22,764 nt of DNA from Mycoemilia scoparia. Its lineage: Eukaryota > Kickxellomycota > Kickxellomycetes > Kickxellales > Kickxellaceae. The translations under genes were made by a program, and so were the position numbers. Location: NCBI GenBank assembly GCA_027575805.1, contig JANBPU010000253.1:1-22764 (forward strand), written 5' to 3'. Of the stretch, positions 16,498-22,764 are shown piece by piece (positions within the stretch are counted from its first letter, which is position 1; each line of letters starts with the position of its first letter). Below the pieces are notes generated by a model that was not told the origin of the DNA, did not search any database, and saw nothing but the letters and a program-made list of their open reading frames with translations.

Positions 16498-17970
16498 ATG
16501 GGCATCCCTCAATATGAAAAGCCAGATGGAATGTCCTACCAGGACTTTTACATCATGTTTGCAAACTTCGGATACTCCATGATGCCAAGCAAGGGGGTCA
16601 AGGCCCAATACGCAAGCGCAGGACCAAGTGCCAAGGCAGTCTATATAATGAACATGATATCATTTGTACTTTCCATCATCGTCCTAATAACCGTAATAAT
16701 CCAATGTCGAAACCGAAACTTTCTGGAAAGACCATCATTTCGTCTTTCTGGGTCAATTGCTCTGGCCGATATGATTCATTCGGCAATGATGATACTGATG
16801 CATCAAACCAACCTGGTCGCTAAAATGACTGAAATTCAGTTAAGAGTAGTCTGGTACTTTGTCTTGGGGTCGCTGTTTACTTCGCTATTTATTACTGACT
16901 GCATTGCTCTACATCTTCATCTCACCGTCATTCTCAAGAAGGAAAGATTGGCTGCTAAGCTTAACCCGTGGTATGAGTTGATAGGATGGTCGTTGGGCTT
17001 TATAACCACTCATCCGATTTTATATATTTGCGAGCACATGTTTTGGTCGGCCGGCCCGAATGTGCTGACCCTGGTCGATACGAGCTTTTCTATCATCTCC
17101 TGGAAAGTTTGGGCAATGTATATTTGGTTGCTTATCGGAGTTTTATATTGTATTGTTATTTGTACTGTTGTCAGTTTCCGACTAGTAGCGATGCTAAAGG
17201 GAACAAGGCTAGCACCTTCACATTTTCAGGAGGGAAAGGTTCTTAGTGGTACTAGTAACGACAAAACCACCACCACCGCCACCACAACCACCACTACTAC
17301 TACTACCTATAATTCCCCTCACATTATTAGTAACCACAGTAGCAATAGATACACCAATATTGATTATAACAATGATGGTGAAAACGATAATGATAACGAG
17401 GTATATATGAATGGACCCAGCAAGTCTACTATAGGGTTTGACAATAACGTTGCATTTACAAATTACTCTTCCAGCCAAAAAAGTCCCACCACCCCCACCA
17501 CCCCCATCGTCAATACACCAAAAGCCGAAAAAAGCGTCAACTACAAGTTTTCGAGAATCAGCTATAAAAACCCTCACCCAGTATCATCTTTTGGCAATGT
17601 AACTGACGGTCGACTATCAACCCAAGTAACATGCAATCTTCCAGAATACATCAAAAAGAAACGAAGAACTGCCATGTTTGCCATCTTTCGAATGATGCTA
17701 TACCCAATCGTTCCACTTGTCACAATCACTGTCAACCCGATTTTCGTATCCATCAAATACCCAACCTACAACTTTTGTTTTGCTGTCTTGGCTCTAGCTG
17801 CCCTTCAAGGAATTATTGAATCCATCGTATTTTTTATAAACCCAATGCTTGACCCCATGTGGGCTAAGGTTTCGAATTTTGTTAAACAAAAGCTGTTTTG
17901 TTCGTCACTACCATCGGAAAAACAAAGCAGTGGTGGCGGTCGCGATGGCAGGTTTTGGTCTCTTAATTAA
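16498..17970 (+). CDS. Seven-transmembrane G protein-coupled receptor, Git3/cAMP-receptor-like
   Basis: The product has 490 residues. Hydrophobic segments fit seven helices at about 48-69, 82-101, 114-145, 159-176, 203-230, 391-414 and 424-447. The N-terminus (47 residues) has no signal peptide. Between helices 5 and 6 lies a loop of about 160 residues rich in Thr, Asn, Ser and Asp, with a polythreonine tract at 257-270. This is followed by a basic KKKRR stretch before helix 6, where FRMMLYPIVPL fits the pattern of the Git3 C-terminal domain. The C-tail is short and Ser/Gly-rich. Git3-type fungal receptors sit in the plasma membrane and signal nutrient status through a G-alpha protein to adenylate cyclase; the ligand here is unknown. 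I use the ATG at 16498; the open frame upstream begins only with TTG. A CAR-like receptor is the alternative. Confidence 0.75.
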   Translation: MGIPQYEKPDGMSYQDFYIMFANFGYSMMPSKGVKAQYASAGPSAKAVYIMNMISFVLSIIVLITVIIQCRNRNFLERPSFRLSGSIALADMIHSAMMILMHQTNLVAKMTEIQLRVVWYFVLGSLFTSLFITDCIALHLHLTVILKKERLAAKLNPWYELIGWSLGFITTHPILYICEHMFWSAGPNVLTLVDTSFSIISWKVWAMYIWLLIGVLYCIVICTVVSFRLVAMLKGTRLAPSHFQEGKVLSGTSNDKTTTTATTTTTTTTTYNSPHIISNHSSNRYTNIDYNNDGENDNDNEVYMNGPSKSTIGFDNNVAFTNYSSSQKSPTTPTTPIVNTPKAEKSVNYKFSRISYKNPHPVSSFGNVTDGRLSTQVTCNLPEYIKKKRRTAMFAIFRMMLYPIVPLVTITVNPIFVSIKYPTYNFCFAVLALAALQGIIESIVFFINPMLDPMWAKVSNFVKQKLFCSSLPSEKQSSGGGRDGRFWSLN

Positions 17971-18350
17971 TTGACACAAATCTATCTATCTACTCATAAC
18001 TTAATCACTTTTCTAATAATAATAGTAATAATAATATAATATTTTTGATAATGGTATTAGTAATAATTATTATAGTAGTCTCCTTTTTTAAACAAATACC
18101 GAATCTAATATTCAAAGTTTACATTTTAAGAGGGTTTTTTTTGACAAAATATTTCCATTTGGTATCTTGATGTGGCGTTTTTCCATTTTCTGTACAACTA
18201 TGGTTATATGTTCTGTGGTTTAATAAATGAGGATTGTAACAAAAGTATAATATGAGATTATGGTTTTGGTAATGAGATCTCAGTTGCCATTTACATATAT
18301 ATATACACTGTTAAACCGCCATACAGACAATGATGCGACTTTAATGTTTA
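17971..18350. other. 3' flank of the receptor gene
   Basis: AT-rich with AAT/TAATAA runs suited to 3'-end formation; no gene seen. Confidence 0.45.
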
Positions 18351-18493
18351 TATATTGGTAGTCATTTTCGAAGGGCTAAATGCAGATAGTGCATGATGAT
18401 GCGTTGTCAATGATAATATATGGTAACTAGTATGTAAGATGAAGCTGGCCTACTAGTAAAAATCAGTAGCCCTTCAAAAATAGTCACCCATAC
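18351..18493. mobile_element. MITE-like element, about 143 bp
   Basis: The left end is TATTGGTAGTCATTTTCGAA then GGGCTA. The right end is TAGCCCTTCAAAAATAGTCA then CCCATA, its imperfect inverse. The interior (GTCAATGATAATATATGG, ACTAGTATGTAAG, GGCCTACTAGTAAAA) matches the element at 4096-4221. It directly abuts repeat copy E. Confidence 0.8.
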
Positions 18494-18495
18494 GA

Positions 18496-18634
18496 GAGGA
18501 TTTCACTAGTTGCCGAATCTAGGGTAGGAAGAAATGGGCCCTCATCAGATTTTGGCCCAATCATAAGATATTTTATATGCAGCTCCTGGAGATACATTTT
18601 GCCCAAGACCTGGCAGACTTTGACCATATTGTAG
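18496..18634 (-). repeat. GGGCAAAATGG interspersed repeat, copy E
   Basis: On the minus strand it reads AATATGGTCAAAGTCT, CTTGGGCAAAATG, CTCCAGGAGCTGCATATAAA, GATTGGGCCAAAATCTGA, GGGCCCATTTCTTCCTACC and ACTAGTGAAATC. It then runs without a gap into the inverted terminus of the MITE at 18351-18493. A minus-strand frame at 18484-18747 is repeat-derived. Confidence 0.8.
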
Positions 18635-18871
18635 TAGTTGTAGGGAAAAGGATGGAACATAAAATGATTTGTAATGACTTGGAGTGTAATTGAACTTGGT
18701 GAAGCTTTATTAAGTGATTTGTAAAAATTGGACATTATAGTAAACATTAGTATTGTTACTCCTCAGAGCGACATTCTATAATTTTTTGTTATGTGAGAAT
18801 TATCCCTTATTACAATTAAAATTAACCAAACTAATTTAAATTAAAAAATAAATACCCATAATATTAACCAA

Positions 18872-18878
18872 TATAAAG
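18872..18878 (+). promoter_or_regulatory. TATA box of the MPP6-like gene
   Basis: TATAAAG, 109 bp before the ATG at 18981. Confidence 0.5.
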
Positions 18879-18980
18879 GTTATAGCCTATTTTTGGAATA
18901 AATTAGCTTGGACTAGATTCTCGAGTATTTTTTAAAGGATTTATATCCAAAAGAGCGCCTAAAACTAATAATACAAAATA

Positions 18981-19858
18981 ATGCCTGCCGATAATATACA
19001 CAAAAAGGAGTTATCCTCCAAACTTAAATCCATGAAGGTAAACATAATTACATCAATATCATGACTAGTATTATACATAATTTTGTTGCTTAATCTCAGT
19101 GAAACAATAAGTAGTTTATGAAACGGAGTCAAGATAATGAAATTATCAAAAAGGAAATAAAGAAGGAAGAAAAGCAACTTTCAGAGGCCCATTGGAAGGT
19201 AGAATACGATGATTCTATAATCAATAAAAAGAAAAGGTAAATATTTGTAGCGCGAAAACCTTTAGCTCCGCTAATATATTTATGACTTCTGTGAAACATT
19301 CAATAATTAAAAGAGCAATTTTACAAATACATAATAGTGGACCGAAGGTTGTATACGAATCTAGCTATTTGTCATTTGCTCCTATTAAGACACTTTCAAC
19401 ACTACCAGCAGAATTAAACTACAGCCCTGTGAAGATCAAGACTGAAGGTAAAGATAATGACAAAGATATGGAAGATGATGATGACACCGAAAGGGATGAT
19501 GAACAGATCGAGGCAAAATATATGGCTAACGGGCGTCAGTCATTCCAAAAATTTAATAAAGATGTTGAGGTAATTATACCAACCAACTAATAGTATATAT
19601 ACCCTATCAAGAAACATAAATAATATGAGGATTTTATTTACAAACTCATATATATATATATATATATATAACTAGAAATTGAATCAAGATAATCTTGAAA
19701 GATTTCAAGAAGCAAAGACCAGTTCCAAACTTGAGAAAATAAATGTATCGGACGAACAAGCAGCTGCTAGATATTTGGCCATTTCGGGAAACTCAAATGG
19801 TGATAGCAATAAACCGCAGTCTGCTAAACGTAAACGAAAGCAACAATCATTACATTAA
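18981..19858 (+). CDS. MPP6: MPP6/MPHOSPH6-like nuclear exosome cofactor, four exons
   Basis: I assemble exons 18981-19037, 19115-19236, 19314-19569 and 19676-19858, giving 205 residues with all phases compatible. The introns of 77, 77 and 106 nt begin GTAAAC, GTAAAT and GTAATT and end AG. Residues 14-42 contain LKSMKFMKR, a Lys/Glu helix and LSEAHW, matching the conserved N-terminal motif of MPHOSPH6 (in human, RMKFMQR followed by SEEHW). The second conserved block is GRQSFQKFNKDVEKL (133-147), and a third is VSDEQAAARY (169-178). A Lys/Arg signal KRKRK lies at 196-200. An acidic insert (about 104-125) is extra. Yeast Mpp6 docks on Rrp40 and recruits Mtr4 to the nuclear exosome for rRNA and RNA surveillance. 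Exon 1 completes the MKFM motif, which supports the first splice. The 3' end rests on the TAA at 19856. Confidence 0.85.
19648..19671. repeat. AT dinucleotide microsatellite inside an intron
   Basis: Twelve AT units lie inside the third intron of the MPP6-like gene and end a few bases before its AG acceptor. This accounts for that intron being longer than the other two. Confidence 0.9.
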
Positions 19859-20254
19859 TGGTCATCGAGAGAACATCAAGGGTCTTGTAGGTGAAGTGAG
19901 CTTTATTTGTAGTGATGGTTTAAAAAGCTTTATTAAAATAAATAGAAATATTACTCTTTAAAGAATATTCAATAACCAGTATTGTTAATGGTTTATTATG
20001 TCTTATTACGCTATAATTGGAATTGGACAAAGGAATTGCTATAGGGCATTTTGTAACTAAATCATTCTGGTTCCTTTGCTACCATTTGCATTGGAGGAGG
20101 CTAGAATTTTCAATATAAAGAAAATATCAATGCAAGTTTTTTTATCTATTTCATAAAGTTATTATTTTTTGAATGTAGTATATATCCAAAAGAGCTTGAA
20201 TGGTTTATTAGAAGTCAGTATATTGACACAAATCTATCAGCAGCAAGAAATTTC
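19859..20254. other. Region between the MPP6-like gene and the next gene
   Basis: Overlapping frames here (e.g. 19743-19961) lie out of phase with the MPP6 exon and are not accepted. No other gene seen. Confidence 0.45.
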
Positions 20255-20262
20255 TATAAAAA
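20255..20262 (+). promoter_or_regulatory. Candidate TATA box of the 20334 gene
   Basis: TATAAAAA, 79 bp before the ATG at 20334. Confidence 0.4.
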
Positions 20263-20333
20263 CAGTACCACCGGTCACTTGGTCTAACATAACTAGTCCA
20301 AAAATTTTAACTAAAATATTTCTTACTATCACC

Positions 20334-20846
20334 ATGCATACCAGCAACAACAACAGATACTTGGTTTCTCATAATATAAGACCTAGTAAGAAGCGCTCAT
20401 TCTCAGATGCTCTTCTTTACCGCAATGGCGCTGAACCTAATTTGAAAAGAATTCGATTTGACACTACCACCGCTATTGGTTTAATGCCATCCAGTTATGC
20501 CAGAGACAGTTCAGAGTCAAAATTCCAAGAATCATTCAATAATAAAAACCATGGGAACATCATTAGGGATACTCGTCATATAGATAGCAGTATTCCAGTA
20601 CCACCCTTTACATTCTATTTCCCACTCATTGAGGGTGTTGGATTTGCTTCTCAATCAAAGCTTATATATGAATTTTTCGAGTTCTTGAAACATTATTACA
20701 AATGGCTTGATGCCTATAAGCCATACAAAGTATTCCTTGACAATATGCCAGCTCCTACTGCACAACCAAATATTTCAGAACATGGTGGAAGAGAGAGAGG
20801 AAGAGTCAGTAGTTCCTCACGTTCTTCAGGATTGGGTGTGTCTTGA
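20334..20846 (+). CDS. Hypothetical basic protein with likely nuclear signal
   Basis: The product has 170 residues and I do not recognise a family. The N-terminal third is polar and basic, with RPSKKRSFSDALLYR (16-30) and NLKRIRF (36-42), which resemble a bipartite nuclear localisation signal around a phosphorylatable RSFSD. Residues 86-135 are better ordered and aromatic-rich: IPVPPFTFYFPLIEGVGF, then LIYEFFEFLKHYYKWLDAYK. That block could be a short folded domain or interaction helix. The C-terminus is Arg/Ser/Gly-rich (GGRERGRVSSSSRSSG). The frame is open upstream to 20169 but has no ATG there, so the ATG at 20334 is used. An upstream exon is not excluded. Confidence 0.55.
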   Translation: MHTSNNNRYLVSHNIRPSKKRSFSDALLYRNGAEPNLKRIRFDTTTAIGLMPSSYARDSSESKFQESFNNKNHGNIIRDTRHIDSSIPVPPFTFYFPLIEGVGFASQSKLIYEFFEFLKHYYKWLDAYKPYKVFLDNMPAPTAQPNISEHGGRERGRVSSSSRSSGLGVS

Positions 20847-21383
20847 ACCTGAGTCGACATAATTGTATTGTCAAAGATGCTTGAATGTTATAAAGAGAGA
20901 GGTCATTTATGTTTTACTCTTTTCTTTGTCAAATATATTGTTTATAAATTTCTATCACTTTTTGTTTTTAATTGGTATATGGAAAACATGTTTAAGAAAA
21001 TGTATTTGCTAGGTTCATATTTGATTAGCGATTCTTTATGGAATTTGGAGTTGTCCGGATCAAGTGATTACTATTTGGTGTCGAGCCTGGTAATATAAAT
21101 TAGGAAGCACAAGTTTATGCTTCCTCAATCAATTATGTCCTGAATCGTTTTGCTAATACAATGTGGATTGTCTTCTTTGATAAGCAACAAGTATTCTGCA
21201 TGCCATAAAATTGATCAAAGTCAGCGATTAGAGCAGAAAATAAAGCACTTGCCGATCTTATTTTTTGTCATAATATGCATATACAATGCGATGTTTAAAT
21301 GAAAGGATGCATTAATTCTAGTTGAAATAAGCAAACCCTTAAGTATAGTTTGCAATTTGTCTGCATTCAAGAAACAAAAATAG
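20847..21383. other. Intergenic region before the sixth paralog
   Basis: Two hydrophobic frames (20868-21098 plus; 21221-21427 minus) lack convincing start context or motifs and are not annotated. Nothing else is seen. Confidence 0.45.
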
Positions 21384-21391
21384 TATAAATA
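21384..21391 (+). promoter_or_regulatory. TATA box of the outlying paralog
   Basis: TATAAATA, 141 bp before the ATG at 21525; same octamer and similar spacing to four of the array genes. Confidence 0.65.
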
Positions 21392-21524
21392 TGGTATTCT
21401 TTTTTTGCTATTCAAGTAAACTATCATATCAACTTACATTTCAATACCTACTTTACAGATATACAGGCAGTGCAGCACCTTTCACAATCCAAGCCAAAAG
21501 AACATAGTTACGAACAAATTCAAA

Positions 21525-22202
21525 ATGGATTCTGATACCTCCAACATCAATCTAATTGTTGACCAGCTCTTTAGGCAGGGTCTTGATTACGTAAAGGCAA
21601 TTGGAAGTCCTGATAACGGATTCAGAAAGTTCAAAAACGCTGCCAACATTATTGACTGCAACAAACTCAATGCCAAGCTAGACAATTTAGATGCTCAGTT
21701 TTCTGAGAAAGCAAAGAGCATGTCACAAGAATCAAAGCAGGAGCTTCTCAATAATTTGCAACAAAAGGCTACATCCCATGCGGAATCTTGCATGACTGAG
21801 GTCAGGAAGAAGGAATTTGCCTACAAGAAAGACCTTGATAGCTATCCATGGAGAAGTCCAGAATCCCGACGCTACTATGAAGAAACTGCGCCCATCAGGC
21901 CAGCCACATACATCAACGAGCTGACCAGATTCATTCAGTCCTCAAGGTTGGCTTCTGCTGCTTCCGACATAGGAATGAAGGAAATCAGTGCCAACAAAAT
22001 CAGCACTCTGATTGCTCCATCTATTTATGCTGGTATCAAGGCTATCTATGGCGTTACCTTCCAGTCTATTGATTTCTACAAGGTCAGTCACCCAGAGATC
22101 TTTGAACAGCAAGATTTTGGTGATGAGATTAGCCCAAGAACTTTTTGTCAAAACAACCCAGAAGCTAATGCTAAAATGGATAGAATCAACATCATGTTCT
22201 AG
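21525..22202 (+). CDS. Outlying, diverged member of the array family (probable)
   Basis: The product has 225 residues, intronless, with no signal peptide. Overall similarity to the array is low, but the order of elements matches. An N-terminal helical stretch (INLIVDQLFRQGLDYVKAIG) is followed by SMSQESKQELLNNLQQKATS (66-85), similar in place and pattern to AMSLNEQEAFSESILEYAQS of gene 4. Next comes TAPIRPATYINELTRFIQSS (121-140) at the position of the TPTQ...KFDL motif. The hydrophobic APSIYAGIKAIYGVTFQSID (164-183) and a late NNPEANAKMDRI (210-221) complete the pattern. Length, strand and TATA spacing also fit. The alternative is an unrelated helical hypothetical protein. The gap of 7.5 kb from the array, with unrelated genes between, suggests an older duplication or a relocation. 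Confidence 0.6.
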   Translation: MDSDTSNINLIVDQLFRQGLDYVKAIGSPDNGFRKFKNAANIIDCNKLNAKLDNLDAQFSEKAKSMSQESKQELLNNLQQKATSHAESCMTEVRKKEFAYKKDLDSYPWRSPESRRYYEETAPIRPATYINELTRFIQSSRLASAASDIGMKEISANKISTLIAPSIYAGIKAIYGVTFQSIDFYKVSHPEIFEQQDFGDEISPRTFCQNNPEANAKMDRINIMF

Positions 22203-22494
22203 ATAGAACTATTTTTATTAAAAGCATGGCTTGTGATTTCATTAAATAATTCTCATATCTTTTTCCTCTATAATATGTTTTGAAGGTACTTTGTTAGTTT
22301 TGTTAAATTTTGTTGTCTTGTAAATGTATTGAGCATGTAAATTGATAAACTATAACATATTTGCTAGTCCACAAGGATGTAGATCATTTGTTGGCCTTGG
22401 TATAAAATGTAACCATATTCCTTAAATGGGTCATTATTTTTGATGGGCCCATTTTTACTAATAGTGCAGTTTTAGCTTGTATACTGGCCAGCCT
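22203..22494. other. 3' flank of the outlying paralog, entering repeats
   Basis: No gene seen. GGGTCATTATTTTTGATGGG near 22428 is a further relative of the TTTTTGAAGGG terminus. Confidence 0.5.
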
Positions 22495-22764
22495 ATATAG
22501 GGGATTATTTTTGAAGGGTAAAAGTTTGCTAGTAAAACTAGATATCCATTTGGCTGTTTTTTTAGCATGAGCTTAGAGGAGGAAACCCCTGCTGTACCTT
22601 ATGAATTCAGTGGGAGATTCTAGTCTCCACTACCACTAGGAAGTGATAGCCAGGTAGGCACCTGGGCTCCAAGGAGCTCAGGTAGTAGGGGAATCTAACC
22701 CCCTAAAACCTCCCCTCAACTCTGCCCTTGCTCGAGGGAGCTGCCATACCCAGATGGGCTTTGG
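22495..22764. mobile_element. Left half of a repeat element truncated by the window end
   Basis: It starts with GGGGATTATTTTTGAAGGGT, then TAGTAAAACTAGAT and CCATTTGGCTG. The following GC-richer interior (CCACTACCACTAGG, GGCACCTGGGCTCC) is unlike the surrounding AT-rich DNA. It ends in the 61-bp sequence shared with position 1. Joined to positions 62-150 it would make an element of about 360 bp with both TTTTTGAAGGG-type ends. Confidence 0.6.
22704..22764. repeat. Right copy of exact 61-bp terminal direct repeat
   Basis: Identical to positions 1-61 with no mismatch. Confidence 0.97.

Noticed and set aside
18484..18747. Minus-strand 87-codon frame
   Set aside because: Covers repeat copy E and the MITE end; explained by repeat sequence.
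19743..19961. 72-codon frame overlapping the last MPP6 exon
   Set aside because: Lies in a different frame from the exon that carries the conserved VSDE motif and KRKRK signal.
20868..21098. 76-codon hydrophobic frame
   Set aside because: No convincing ATG start context, AT-rich composition and no motif; likely a chance frame in the 3' flank of the 20334 gene.

Overview
The window looks like AT-rich nuclear DNA from an early-diverging fungus. Mucoromycota, probably Mucorales, is my best guess. The evidence is intron-poor genes with TATAAATA-type core promoters, one gene with short GT-AG introns (77, 77 and 106 nt), a fungal-style seven-transmembrane receptor, an Hsp90 co-chaperone, and many small foldback/MITE-like repeats. 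I see no rRNA, convincing tRNA, CRISPR array, prokaryotic operon or viral gene.

Layout. Positions 1-1570 are mostly repeat and AT-rich DNA, with three 62-bp tandem units at 667-845. An acidic hypothetical ORF follows (1574-2065), then a 242-bp foldback element (2277-2518), and a minus-strand gene for a small secreted eight-cysteine protein (2945-3250). From 3.3 to 5.3 kb there are MITE-like elements sharing a TTTTTGAAGGG terminus. A decayed-looking coding patch lies at 5337-5786, and an intact p23/Sba1-like Hsp90 co-chaperone gene at 6074-6508.

The main feature is a tandem, same-strand array of five intronless paralogous genes of 223-254 codons (7410-8123, 9181-9909, 10692-11411, 11958-12722, 13378-14049). 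A sixth, more diverged copy lies at 21525-22202. I do not recognise the family. The proteins share a central [ST]P-x(5)-KFDL-like motif, a C-terminal hydrophobic helical stretch ending in a Cys-x-x-Ala-like motif, and a final NP-x-x-x-E-L-like motif. Sequence divergence is high and the linkers vary in length. Four array genes plus the outlying copy have a TATAAATA box 141-176 bp before the ATG; the fourth array gene has none at this spacing and instead has a tiny upstream ORF.

Downstream are a 2.4-kb stretch without a confident gene, a Git3/cAMP-receptor-like GPCR (16498-17970) with a long threonine- and asparagine-rich third loop, and a four-exon gene (18981-19858) that I assemble as the exosome cofactor MPP6/MPHOSPH6. 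After it come a hypothetical basic protein gene (20334-20846) and the sixth paralog.

The first 61 bases are identical to the last 61 bases. They sit inside an interspersed repeat whose two halves lie at opposite ends of the window. This could be a de Bruijn-graph contig ending in a repeat, or a circular or tandem unit of about 22.7 kb; sequence alone cannot decide. The genes do not form one pathway. The paralog cluster is the best candidate for something undescribed.
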